Positions 1 through 6,614 of a DNA stretch of 16,742 nt are shown here, piece by piece; positions within the stretch are counted from its first letter, which is position 1; every line of letters starts with the position of its first letter. The position numbers were made by a program, and so were the translations under genes. The stretch is from UBA9732 sp003456855. GTDB lineage: Bacteria; Spirochaetota; Spirochaetia; Sphaerochaetales; Sphaerochaetaceae. Location: NCBI GenBank assembly GCA_946626785.1, contig CAMOUY010000046.1, positions 1-16,742 on the forward strand, in the 5' to 3' direction. The notes beneath the pieces are model-generated. The model made no database searches, was not told the origin of the DNA, and saw only the letters and a program-made list of their open reading frames with translations.

Positions 1-132
1 GACGAGGTGACCGAGGGCCCAAGTTACGATATAATCATCACTTTCGAGATACTTGCCTCTGTTTGCACATCCAAGGACGCGGGCAAGCTCTTTTCCGACA
101 CTTGGCTTTTCAGCCAGAACAAGTTGCTTCAT
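1..132 (-). CDS. topB: DNA topoisomerase III, N-terminal 44 residues (partial)
   Basis: Reading leftwards from the ATG at 132-130 gives 44 uninterrupted codons to the window edge. The protein begins MKQLVLAEKPSVGKELARVL and continues through YIVTWALGHLV. This is the characteristic start of the TOPRIM domain of type IA topoisomerases of the TopB class: the glutamate of LAEKPSVG is the catalytic metal-binding glutamate of that fold, and the TWALGHL strand follows it. TopB removes negative supercoils and decatenates DNA intermediates in the cytoplasm. An in-frame TGA lies four codons upstream, so no earlier start is possible. There is no good Shine-Dalgarno; a -10-like TATGAT ends 8 nt before the ATG. 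The catalytic tyrosine and zinc or toprim C-terminal parts lie outside the window. The plus-strand reading frame across this stretch is an antisense shadow. Confidence 0.9.
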   Translation of the reverse strand, partial: MKQLVLAEKPSVGKELARVLGCANRGKYLESDDYIVTWALGHLV

Positions 133-272
133 GAGTTCGAATCATACCTCAAACACCCCTTTTCGAACAAGTTCCCAAATGCATTTGGAGTGCAGTTTGT
201 GAAGGTTCCTTTTCCACCGGATTTATTAGATATGGCGAAGTATAGTTCGATGGCTCTAACTGATAGTTTCAT
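129..272 (-). CDS. Possible 47-aa ORF overlapping the topB start
   Basis: A minus-strand frame of 47 codons starts at ATG 272-270 and ends at TGA 131-129, giving an ATGA overlap with the topB start. That arrangement is typical of translational coupling. The product (start MKLSVRAIELYFAIS, end CLRYDSNS) has no motif I recognise, and no good ribosome binding site precedes it. The proposed topB promoter lies inside it, which argues against it being a conserved coupled gene. It may be chance, or part of a dispersed non-coding repeat. Low confidence. Confidence 0.15.
   Translation of the reverse strand: MKLSVRAIELYFAISNKSGGKGTFTNCTPNAFGNLFEKGCLRYDSNS
130..170 (-). promoter_or_regulatory. Predicted leaderless promoter of topB
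   Basis: On the minus strand TTGTTC (170-165), an 18-nt spacer and TATGAT (146-141) precede the topB ATG by 8 nt. Transcription would start within one or two bases of the start codon, leaving essentially no 5' leader. Elements match the sigma-70 consensus only in part. Confidence 0.45.
175..188. repeat. 14-bp perfect palindrome CCAAATGCATTTGG
   Basis: A perfect inverted repeat lies between the divergent topB and ferredoxin promoters, in a 289-nt stretch (133-421) that holds no convincing gene. It sits just upstream of the topB -35 element, so it could be a regulator site; no family can be assigned. The rest of the stretch shows only the two promoters. Confidence 0.35.
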
Positions 273-335
273 ACATTTAACTGCCCCGTTTCAGAATTTC
301 AGGCCATCATTCATGCTGTTTTTAGTCAGTTTTTA

Positions 336-364
336 TTGACTCAAAAGATTCTCAGGACTATCAT
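336..364 (+). promoter_or_regulatory. Sigma-70 promoter of the ferredoxin gene
   Basis: TTGACT (336-341), a 17-nt spacer and TATCAT (359-364) form a near-consensus promoter. The predicted start near 371 gives a leader of about 50 nt ending in the AAAGGAG ribosome binding site at 408-414. Confidence 0.7.
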
Positions 365-421
365 TGAATCACAAAAACATAGGAATCTTCGTTTTCGAAA
401 TTTTGATAAAGGAGACATCAA

Positions 422-589
422 ATGGCTTACAGAATTACAGATGCTTGTGCAGCATGCGGAACATGTGCAGGTGAGTGCCCAACCGGCGCCATCTCAGAAG
501 GCGACATCTATGTCATCGATCAGGACACATGTGTTCAGTGCGGAACATGCGCTTCCGTCTGCCCGACAGGAGCAATTGTTGAGGAGTAA
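422..589 (+). CDS. Small 2[4Fe-4S] ferredoxin (55 aa)
   Basis: ATG at 422 follows a strong AAAGGAG (408-414) with a 7-nt spacer. The 55-residue product begins MAYRITDACAACGTC. It carries two CxxCxxCxxxCP cluster motifs: Cys9, Cys12, Cys15 and Cys19 followed by Pro-Thr-Gly-Ala-Ile, and Cys37, Cys40, Cys43 and Cys47 followed by the same Pro-Thr-Gly-Ala-Ile. This is the clostridial-type bacterial ferredoxin of usual length, a soluble low-potential electron carrier for anaerobic enzymes such as pyruvate:ferredoxin oxidoreductase or hydrogenase. The gene is monocistronic, with a promoter at 336-364 and a terminator at 609-637. A longer overlapping ORF in another frame here is a shadow. Which redox partner it serves cannot be told from this window. 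Confidence 0.96.
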   Translation: MAYRITDACAACGTCAGECPTGAISEGDIYVIDQDTCVQCGTCASVCPTGAIVEE

Positions 590-608
590 TCCTTGCATTT
601 GATCATTG

Positions 609-637
609 AGGCCATCCAAGCGGATGGCCTTTTTTTT
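609..637 (+). terminator. Rho-independent terminator after ferredoxin
   Basis: A perfect 9-bp stem AGGCCATCC / GGATGGCCT with an AAGC tetraloop is followed by an eight-T run. It begins 19 nt after the ferredoxin stop codon. The T tract also provides the first bases of the xseA -35 element. Confidence 0.93.
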
Positions 638-664
638 GCTTTTTAAGCGATAATCTGCTATTCT
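636..664 (+). promoter_or_regulatory. Predicted leaderless promoter of xseA
   Basis: TTGCTT (636-641), a 17-nt spacer and an extended -10, TGC-TATTCT (656-664), place the expected transcription start exactly on the A of the xseA ATG at 671. No Shine-Dalgarno is present in the intervening TAGACC. Confidence 0.65.
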
Positions 665-670
665 TAGACC

Positions 671-1882
671 ATGGATTCAGACAGACTTCCGAAACTCAGC
701 GTAAGCGACCTCACCTCCATGATAAAGACCACCCTCGAGAGTGGTTTCTACGGTCTTGTAGTAGAAGGCGAGATCTCAGGCTTCCGTCCTGCATCCACCG
801 GGCATTGGTACTTCTCCCTCAAGGACCAGAAGGCCGTGATCAGCTGTGCAATGTGGAGATCAAGCGTCCCCAGGGTCGGCTTCATCCCCAAGGACGGAAT
901 GAAGGTCATAGTCACCGGAAGTCTCAGCGTCTTCGAGCCAAGGGGGACCTACCAGATAATCTGCACCTCTATGAAGGTTGCCGGTGAAGGAGACATCCTT
1001 GCCATGTTGGAGGAGCGAAAGCGCAAGTTCGCCGCCCTTGGATACTTTGACCAGGAGCTCAAGAAGCCCATCCCGAAGAGGCCGAACAGGGTCGCCGTCG
1101 TGACAAGCCCAACAGGTGCGGCCCTTCAGGACATTCTCCAGATAACTGGAAGAAGAAACAATGGAATGGACATCATCATCCTTCCTGCAGTTGTACAGGG
1201 CTCCGATGCCGCCCCTACAATTGCAAAGCGAATCGATGAGGTCAACGAGTTCCTTCTGGCCGATGTGATCATCGTAGGCAGAGGTGGTGGAAGCATAGAG
1301 GATCTTCTACCTTTCTCAGAGGAATGCGTGATAGAGGCCATCCACAGGTCCCGGATCCCTGTCATATCCGCAGTCGGACATGAGATTGACTGGGCGATCT
1401 CCGACTATGTCGCGGACCTCAGGGCCCCCACCCCGTCTGCAGCCGCCGAGCTTGTCTGCGAGAGCAGCCTAGACCAGAGGGAGAAGGTCAGCCAGCTATG
1501 CTCAGCCATGTATGACGCACTCTATGTGAAGCTGAACGAGGTAAAGCTCAGACTTGCCGCCTTCTCTCCGTCAAATGCAAGGCTGCAGCTGGACAGCAGA
1601 CTCAACAGAATCAGGATGCAGCTGGATTCAGAGACCCAGGACATGCAGCACAGCATCCACAACCTGATTACGCTTCGCTCCTCAAGGGCGGAGCTTCTGA
1701 AGCACAAGATAATGGCCCTGTCACCGCTTGCGGTTCTGGACAGAGGCTACAGCATAGTGACAGACAGCGAGGGAAGAACCCTCAAGAGCATATCCCAGAC
1801 AAGAAGCGGAGACGTGATATCCGTCAAGATGTCAGACGGTAGCGTCAGCGCAAAGGTACAGGAGGTTTCAGATGGCAGATAA
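671..1882 (+). CDS. xseA: Exodeoxyribonuclease VII large subunit
   Basis: The 403-aa product has the full XseA layout. An N-terminal OB fold (about 8-105, with VVEGEISGFRPASTGHWYFSLKD-type spacing) binds single-stranded DNA. The catalytic core has VTSPTGAALQDI (144-155), GRGGGSIEDLLPF (203-215), SAVGHEIDW (233-241) and DLRAPTPSAAAE (249-260). A long helical region follows (about 265-350), then LDRGYSIV (356-363). With XseB it forms exonuclease VII, which degrades single-stranded DNA from both ends to oligonucleotides. Length is slightly shorter than the E. coli enzyme. The ATG at 671 has no Shine-Dalgarno but sits at the predicted transcription start, so the message is probably leaderless. 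Its last 11 nt overlap xseB, giving a two-gene operon. Confidence 0.97.
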   Translation: MDSDRLPKLSVSDLTSMIKTTLESGFYGLVVEGEISGFRPASTGHWYFSLKDQKAVISCAMWRSSVPRVGFIPKDGMKVIVTGSLSVFEPRGTYQIICTSMKVAGEGDILAMLEERKRKFAALGYFDQELKKPIPKRPNRVAVVTSPTGAALQDILQITGRRNNGMDIIILPAVVQGSDAAPTIAKRIDEVNEFLLADVIIVGRGGGSIEDLLPFSEECVIEAIHRSRIPVISAVGHEIDWAISDYVADLRAPTPSAAAELVCESSLDQREKVSQLCSAMYDALYVKLNEVKLRLAAFSPSNARLQLDSRLNRIRMQLDSETQDMQHSIHNLITLRSSRAELLKHKIMALSPLAVLDRGYSIVTDSEGRTLKSISQTRSGDVISVKMSDGSVSAKVQEVSDGR

Positions 1883-2117
1883 CAAGAAGGAAGATATGAC
1901 ATTCGAGAAGAAGCTCTCAAGGATGGAGGAGATCTCAAAGGCCCTCTCCGACCCGGCCACAGACCTCCAGAAGGCAGTGTCCCTCTACGAGGAGGGGATG
2001 GGCCTTGCAAAGGATGTGGATACGGAGCTTTCCAAGATTGAAAGAAGAATAGAGATAGTGACAAGCAAGCCCGGCGAGAGCGAGATGGGCGTCATCACCG
2101 AGCCTTATCAGGATTAG
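1872..2117 (+). CDS. xseB: Exodeoxyribonuclease VII small subunit
   Basis: This 81-aa protein starts MADNKKEDMTFEKKLSRMEE and has the typical XseB helical hairpin. The family pattern is visible in TFEKKLSRMEEISKAL, then the LQKAVSLYEEGMGLAK segment, and a charged tail. Several XseB chains bind the helical arm of XseA to make active exonuclease VII. The gene overlaps xseA by 11 nt in another frame and has its own GGAGGT (1861-1866) inside the xseA coding sequence, spacing 5 nt, consistent with coupled translation and higher dosage of the small subunit. Its stop codon overlaps by 4 nt (2114-2117) the stop of the convergent BI-1 gene, so there is no room for a conventional terminator between them. 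Confidence 0.95.
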   Translation: MADNKKEDMTFEKKLSRMEEISKALSDPATDLQKAVSLYEEGMGLAKDVDTELSKIERRIEIVTSKPGESEMGVITEPYQD

Positions 2118-2815
2118 TTTCTGTTGCCTCTTCCGAAGATCCTCAGCAGATAGAGGAAGATGTTCAGGAAGTCAAGATAGAGTTCAAGAGCGCAGATTAT
2201 CGAGAGTTTGATGAAGGACTCCTCGTCAATATCATAGCCGTACTGATCATTCAATCTGATTATTTTCTGTGTATCCCAGGCTGTCAGGCCACAGAACACA
2301 ACAACTCCAATGTAGCTCATCAGGTAGTAGAGACCTTCTGACTTGAAGATCAGGTTGATCAGTGAAGAGATCACAAGACCCCAGAGAGCCATCACAAGAA
2401 TCGAGCCCATGCGGGAGAGATCCCTCTTTGTAGTCATGGCGTAGATGCTCATTCCACCGAACATCAGGGCGGTTGTGAAGAAGGCCCTGTAGATAACGGC
2501 CCCTGTGTAGACCACGAATACGGAGCTGAGCATTGCACCTGTGCAGATAGAGTACACTGCGAACCAGGCCATGGCAGAGATGGAGCTCATCTTCTGTAGT
2601 CTTGAGGAAAGCACAATGACAATGACTAGTTGCGCTATGATCAAAGCATAGATGATTCCAGAGCTGTACATCTTCTTGAGAAGACTCTCGTTGGTTCCGA
2701 TGAAGTATGCCACTACAGCTGTGAGTGCAAGACCAGCTGTCATCCAGAGATAGACGTTCTTCAGGAGGGTATTGGACCTCGCCTGTGGTGTTGAAAGTGT
2801 GTTTTCTTTACTCAT
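2114..2815 (-). CDS. Bax inhibitor-1 / YccA family membrane protein
   Basis: The 233-aa protein is almost entirely hydrophobic, with about seven transmembrane segments between residues 20 and 228. It carries the BI-1 family signature: GLTAWDTQKIIRL in the sixth segment region, whose aspartate belongs to the pH-sensing pair of characterised family members, and ALELYLDFLNIFLYLLRIFG at the C-terminus. Family members such as Bacillus YetJ act as pH-dependent calcium leak channels; the role here is unknown. The ATG at 2815 has no Shine-Dalgarno, only a promoter-like element that would give a leaderless message. It is convergent with xseB (4-nt overlap) and divergent from the rluA-like gene. Confidence 0.93.
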   Translation of the reverse strand: MSKENTLSTPQARSNTLLKNVYLWMTAGLALTAVVAYFIGTNESLLKKMYSSGIIYALIIAQLVIVIVLSSRLQKMSSISAMAWFAVYSICTGAMLSSVFVVYTGAVIYRAFFTTALMFGGMSIYAMTTKRDLSRMGSILVMALWGLVISSLINLIFKSEGLYYLMSYIGVVVFCGLTAWDTQKIIRLNDQYGYDIDEESFIKLSIICALELYLDFLNIFLYLLRIFGRGNRN

Positions 2816-2821
2816 ACTTCA

Positions 2822-2850
2822 AATTTCACCCAAAACCATCGTCCCGTCAA
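2822..2850 (-). promoter_or_regulatory. Predicted leaderless promoter of the BI-1 gene
   Basis: On the minus strand TTGACG (2850-2845), a 17-nt spacer and GAAATT (2827-2822) end 6 nt before the ATG at 2815. The -35 is strong (5/6) and the -10 weak (3/6), but the geometry matches the neighbouring genes exactly. Confidence 0.45.
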
Positions 2851-2878
2851 GTCCGAGATGGGCCTAAAAACACATTCC

Positions 2879-2907
2879 TTCACAAACCAAGCCATTAAGT
2901 ATATCCT
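2879..2907 (+). promoter_or_regulatory. Predicted leaderless promoter of the rluA-like gene
   Basis: TTCACA (2879-2884), a 17-nt spacer and TATCCT (2902-2907) predict transcription start at 2914, the A of the ATG. The six bases between, ATAGCC, contain no ribosome binding site. It lies back to back with the BI-1 promoter. Confidence 0.6.
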
Positions 2908-2913
2908 ATAGCC

Positions 2914-3591
2914 ATGTCGTTGATAGCATTCCAGAACCAGGACATAGTCATAGCCGACAAGCCTCATGGGATTCCCACAGTGCCGCTGAAGAAGCAGGCA
3001 ATGGGAGGGACTCTTCTTGGAGAGGTCGCCCTTCTCTGCCCTGAGATTCTCCAGATCAAGGGACGAAATGACTGGGAATTCGGAACGCTTCACAGACTGG
3101 ACACCGCGACCTCCGGTCTGGTCGTCTTTGCCAGAAACCAGGGGACCTATGACCATCTTCAGCGGATGCAGGCCGACGACAGGTTCGAGAAGACCTACTC
3201 CGCCCTGGTCGAGGAGTCCACCAGACTGAAGGGAAAGGACCTTCCTGAGGAATGGCTGAAAGCCTTGGATAGAGGCGAATCAATCAAAATCGAGTCCTAT
3301 TTCCGTTCATATGGTCCAGGTTCTAAGGAGGTAAGACCAATTCAGGACATCAAGAGGTCAGACAACTCTGTCAAATACGTAACTCTGGTCAGAAAGAGGG
3401 ACAAGCTTTTCACCTGCTCCATACGCAAAGGTTTCAGACACCAGATCAGAGCCCATCTTGCCTGGTTGGGATACCCCATTTTGGGGGATCCGATATATGG
3501 GGATGGAAAGACCGGGGACAAGTTGGACCTTGACTGCTTCTCAGTGACCTTCCCCGACCTTGACGGCAAGCTTTTCACCTTTTCAAGATAA
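2914..3591 (+). CDS. RluA-family pseudouridine synthase
   Basis: The 225-aa protein has the RluA catalytic domain without an N-terminal S4 RNA-binding domain. DIVIADKPHGIPTVP (10-24) is the entry strand. HRLDTATSGLVVFAR (60-74) holds the catalytic aspartate Asp63. RKGFRHQIRAHLAWLGYPILGDPIYGD (about 168-195) is the C-terminal signature with the conserved arginine and the GDPIYG turn. It would isomerise specific uridines in rRNA or tRNA. Length and lack of S4 resemble the TruC or RluA single-domain types, so the exact target (tRNA U32/U65 or 23S) cannot be assigned. The ATG at 2914 has no Shine-Dalgarno and coincides with a predicted transcription start. Confidence 0.93.
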   Translation: MSLIAFQNQDIVIADKPHGIPTVPLKKQAMGGTLLGEVALLCPEILQIKGRNDWEFGTLHRLDTATSGLVVFARNQGTYDHLQRMQADDRFEKTYSALVEESTRLKGKDLPEEWLKALDRGESIKIESYFRSYGPGSKEVRPIQDIKRSDNSVKYVTLVRKRDKLFTCSIRKGFRHQIRAHLAWLGYPILGDPIYGDGKTGDKLDLDCFSVTFPDLDGKLFTFSR

Positions 3592-3608
3592 TGCTCAAAT
3601 GCTAGAAT
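3580..3608 (+). promoter_or_regulatory. Predicted leaderless promoter of the lipoprotein gene
   Basis: An extended -10, TGC-TAGAAT (3600-3608), ends 7 nt before the ATG at 3616. A weak -35 (TTTTCA, 3580-3585, 17-nt spacer) overlaps the 3' end of the rluA-like gene. No Shine-Dalgarno is present. Confidence 0.5.
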
Positions 3609-3615
3609 CACAGAC

Positions 3616-4329
3616 ATGGGAAGAAGAAGGATTCCGACCCTACTGGTCCTGATAGCCATAGTTTTCATGATAGCCTCATGCAAGACGGTTGCAACAACCT
3701 CCGAGTACACTGAAGAGAACTACGAGTATGTCTACAATCTGGTTCTGGACAGGTCAAGAAGCGATGCTGTGCTGAATCTCTTCATTAACCTCAACGAAGG
3801 CAAGGAAGACATGATTCCTGCAGACTACAGCTTTCTCAAGGAGTACAGACACAGGGTCCCGGGTTTGGACAGGATCCTTACGAACTGGTCAAAGACGACA
3901 AGGGAATTGTTGGTGCCGAACTTCGATGTATTCCAGAAGTTCGTTACAGAGCTCTTCTCCTCTACACAGAAACCTGACTGCAAGGTCGTCATAGAAGCCG
4001 GAGGAGATTCCATAAGCCAGTACCTAAGGGAGCAGTGCTCAGCGGAGATGGTTGCTGATATAAGCGCCTTCATCACCGATCTGGACGTGTCAGCATGGAG
4101 AGAGACAGCTGTGCAGTACTCAGCCTGGGTCAACACCAGAGAGCATCTCTACGAAGAGGACAATCCTGAGATAAAAGCAATCCCTTCGGATGACGAGATA
4201 AGGGAGATGCTTTCCCAGCACCTTGTGGATCTGTTCTTCACATTCCTGTCAAAGTACGAGACTTTGTTCAGGACTACCCCGGACCCTGAGATGGACAGCC
4301 TTGCCGCCTCGATCCTGGGCCTTCAATGA
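3616..4329 (+). CDS. Putative lipoprotein, function unknown
   Basis: The 237-aa product has a lipoprotein signal: MGRRR, a hydrophobic core (residues 6-19) and a lipobox Ile-Ala-Ser-Cys with the acylated Cys22. The mature part is helical and acidic, with no domain I recognise; Trp and Tyr are scattered and there are no obvious catalytic motifs. It is predicted to be exported and anchored in a membrane. It starts 24 nt after the rluA-like stop, has no Shine-Dalgarno but a well-placed extended -10, and is followed 14 nt later by rarA, so the two may be cotranscribed. Two further cysteines (about 125 and 142) could be paired after export. Function cannot be inferred. Confidence 0.8.
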   Translation: MGRRRIPTLLVLIAIVFMIASCKTVATTSEYTEENYEYVYNLVLDRSRSDAVLNLFINLNEGKEDMIPADYSFLKEYRHRVPGLDRILTNWSKTTRELLVPNFDVFQKFVTELFSSTQKPDCKVVIEAGGDSISQYLREQCSAEMVADISAFITDLDVSAWRETAVQYSAWVNTREHLYEEDNPEIKAIPSDDEIREMLSQHLVDLFFTFLSKYETLFRTTPDPEMDSLAASILGLQ

Positions 4330-4343
4330 TGGATGGTTGATAG

Positions 4344-6518
4344 ATGGAAAAGTTGTTTGACAGCAGCAGAGTTGACATGAAATCCCAGCCTCTGGCTTAC
4401 AGAATGAGGCCAAGGACCCTGGACGAATACATTGGCCAGGACCACATAGTAGGTCCAGGTAGACTTCTAAGGCGCTCCATCCAGGCTGACCAGCTGTCAT
4501 CGGTCATCTTCTATGGCCCTCCCGGTACAGGAAAGACAACCCTTGCAAGGGTCATTGCAAACACTACAAAGAGCCACTTCTCAACGATCAACGCGGTGCT
4601 CTCCGGAGTGAAGGACCTAAGAGACGAGATCGAGGATGCCAGAAACCGTCTGGACATGTACGGAAAGAGGACGATTCTGTTCGTTGACGAGGTCCATCGT
4701 TGGAACAAGAGCCAGCAGGACGCCCTCCTCCCATGGGTGGAGAACGGGACCTTCATCCTGATCGGTGCCACCACCGAGAACCCTTTCTTTGAGGTGAACG
4801 CTGCTCTGGTCAGTCGTTCAAGAATATTCCAGTTAAAGCCTTTGACCTCAGAAGATTTGACAAAGATTGCCTGGCAGGCCATCAATGACAAGGAAAGAGG
4901 CTATGGCAAACTTGACGTATCCTTCGAGGAGGGAGCCCTTGAGCATCTTGTCGATGTTGCAAGCGGTGATGCAAGAAGCCTCCTCAACGCCCTTGAGCTG
5001 GCGGTTGTCACAACTCCAAGGGACGGAGACAAGGTATACATAACAAAGGAGACCGCAGAGGAGAGCATCCAGAGGAAGGCTGTGCTCTATGACAAGGAGG
5101 GTGACTACCACTTCGATGTCATAAGCGCCTTCATCAAATCCCTCAGGGGCTCGGACCCTGACGCCTCTCTCTACTGGCTTGCAAAGATGGTCTATGCCGG
5201 AGAGGATCCAAGGTTCATCTTCAGAAGGATGATGATAAGCGCCTGCGAGGATGTCGGCCTTGCAGACCCCAACGCCATCGTGGTCGTCCAGTCCGATGCA
5301 GCAGCATTCAATGCGATTGGAATGCCTGAGGGCCGCTACCATCTTGCCCATGCCGCCCTCTATCTGGCCACTGCTCCCAAGAGCAACAGCGAAATGGGTT
5401 TCTTCGATGCCCTCAAGGCAGTGGAGCAGGAATCCGCCGCTGCAGAGGTTCCAAACCACCTGAGGGATGCAAGCAGGGACTCCAAGGGCTTTGCCCATGG
5501 CGAGGGCTACATGTACCCTCACGCCTACCAGGACCACTGGGTGGCACAGCAGTATCTGCCCAACGAACTTCAGGGGAAGATTTTCTACAACGTCGGCAAC
5601 ATAGGCTACGAGAAGAAGATAGCCGATCTGGTCAACAGAAGAAGGGAGATCCAGCTTGAGAGCGTTGACATCAACGCCTTCCCCGAGAATCTGACCTTCT
5701 CCCCTGATGACAAGGGCAGGGATATCTGGCTCAGAAGAACCATGAGCGGAAGAAGCACCGCCCTTGAAGGTATGAGGGACAGGATATTCGAGAACATTGA
5801 CATAATCAGGTCCGACAGGGTCCTTGTCCTGAACGCAGGCCATGGACTTCTGGTCTGGGAAGCCTACAGGCATACACCTGAGGGGCTTGTTGTTGCCCAG
5901 GTCAGAAACGATGAGGAGAAGGCCTATCTCCAGCAGTACATAAGCTCACTCAGAAACTCCAGCAACGACCAGGTCAACGTCCCTTCCCTTCTCTGCGACA
6001 CCGACTATGTGAACGTTCTCAAATCTCTGGACGTAGGCTTCGGGGATGGCATCAGATTCGAGCACATAATTGGAAGGAATCTTCTGACAGACCTGAAGAA
6101 AGCACCTTCGATCCTTGATGGCATGAAGAGCAGATTGGCACCGAAGGGCGAAATTGTTCTTTGCGAAACGATAGTCTCAGAAGCATCAAGACTCTCAGAA
6201 TTCATTCATATGGGACCACTTCAGAACACCCTTCTAAAGGCAGAGGAAAAGATATACAAGAAGGTTCCGACCCGTGACGATCTGCTTTCCCTTCTCAGGG
6301 AGAAGTTCCCGCAGGTCAGGTCAACCGACTACAGGTTCACCGAATCCAGGTCCGCAAGGGAGACTGATGTCCAGCGCTGGGTACGCAAGAGCTACCTGCC
6401 TGCACTGCCCAACCTTTCCATGGAGGAAGCAGACAAGCTGGAGAAGGAGCTAGTCTCGACTTTATGCGCCGCTCCGCTCAGATGGAACACCAGCTGCATC
6501 ATAGTTTCTTTGGCATAA
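4344..6518 (+). CDS. rarA: RarA/MgsA AAA+ ATPase fused to a methyltransferase-like domain
   Basis: The 724-aa protein joins two parts. Residues 1 to about 430 are a full RarA clamp-loader-like AAA+ protein: YRMRPRTLDEYIGQDHI (19-35), Walker A GPPGTGKT (58-65), Walker B ILFVDEVHR (111-119), sensor 1 GATTENP (141-147), SRSR (157-160), and the RarA C-terminal region through YPHAYQDHWVAQQYLP (391-406). RarA acts at stalled replication forks and interacts with SSB. Residues about 455-724 are an extra domain. DRVLVLNAGHGLLVWEA (491-507) resembles motif I of class I SAM methyltransferases, FEHIIGRNLL (572-581) sits where motif IV would be, and LAPKGEIVLCE (598-608) is strand-5-like. Such RarA/unknown-domain fusions are known in spirochaetes and a few other groups. 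Whether the domain binds SAM is unproven. The start has only a weak GGATGG upstream, within 14 nt of the preceding stop. Confidence 0.93.
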   Translation: MEKLFDSSRVDMKSQPLAYRMRPRTLDEYIGQDHIVGPGRLLRRSIQADQLSSVIFYGPPGTGKTTLARVIANTTKSHFSTINAVLSGVKDLRDEIEDARNRLDMYGKRTILFVDEVHRWNKSQQDALLPWVENGTFILIGATTENPFFEVNAALVSRSRIFQLKPLTSEDLTKIAWQAINDKERGYGKLDVSFEEGALEHLVDVASGDARSLLNALELAVVTTPRDGDKVYITKETAEESIQRKAVLYDKEGDYHFDVISAFIKSLRGSDPDASLYWLAKMVYAGEDPRFIFRRMMISACEDVGLADPNAIVVVQSDAAAFNAIGMPEGRYHLAHAALYLATAPKSNSEMGFFDALKAVEQESAAAEVPNHLRDASRDSKGFAHGEGYMYPHAYQDHWVAQQYLPNELQGKIFYNVGNIGYEKKIADLVNRRREIQLESVDINAFPENLTFSPDDKGRDIWLRRTMSGRSTALEGMRDRIFENIDIIRSDRVLVLNAGHGLLVWEAYRHTPEGLVVAQVRNDEEKAYLQQYISSLRNSSNDQVNVPSLLCDTDYVNVLKSLDVGFGDGIRFEHIIGRNLLTDLKKAPSILDGMKSRLAPKGEIVLCETIVSEASRLSEFIHMGPLQNTLLKAEEKIYKKVPTRDDLLSLLREKFPQVRSTDYRFTESRSARETDVQRWVRKSYLPALPNLSMEEADKLEKELVSTLCAAPLRWNTSCIIVSLA

Positions 6519-6541
6519 AAGGCATCAAACTATAATTATTT

Positions 6542-6553
6542 GTTTACGTAAAC
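6542..6553. promoter_or_regulatory. 12-bp palindrome GTTTACGTAAAC upstream of mgtC
   Basis: A perfect palindrome lies 24 nt after rarA and 9 nt upstream of the mgtC -35 element. It has no loop or T tract, so it is not a terminator. GTTTAC half-sites around a CG centre resemble LacI-family operators, but the cognate regulator is unknown. Confidence 0.45.
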
Positions 6554-6562
6554 GTTTTCCTT

Positions 6563-6590
6563 TTGCTTTCTTGAATACCTATGATATAAT
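6563..6590 (+). promoter_or_regulatory. Extended -10 promoter of mgtC
   Basis: TTGCTT (6563-6568), a 16-nt spacer and TGA-TATAAT (6582-6590) form a strong extended -10 promoter. The predicted start near 6597 gives a leader of about 18 nt holding AGGAG (6602-6606), 8 nt before the ATG. Confidence 0.75.
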
Positions 6591-6614
6591 CAGGTTTTAC
6601 TAGGAGATTATTTT

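Noticed and set aside
7..339. 110-codon plus-strand frame at the window start
   Set aside because: It is antisense to the clear topB N-terminus (MKQLVLAEKPSVGK on the minus strand) and its product matches nothing recognisable; no ribosome binding site.
336..602. 88-codon plus-strand frame
   Set aside because: Overlaps in another frame the 55-aa ferredoxin, which has two complete cysteine motifs and a strong ribosome binding site.
4848..5873. 341-codon minus-strand frame within rarA
   Set aside because: Antisense shadow of a conserved ATPase; no family motifs and no ribosome binding site.
6542..6564. Terminator for rarA at the GTTTACGTAAAC palindrome
   Set aside because: The palindrome has no loop and the following sequence GTTTTCCTTTT is not a clean T tract; a DNA-binding site is more likely.
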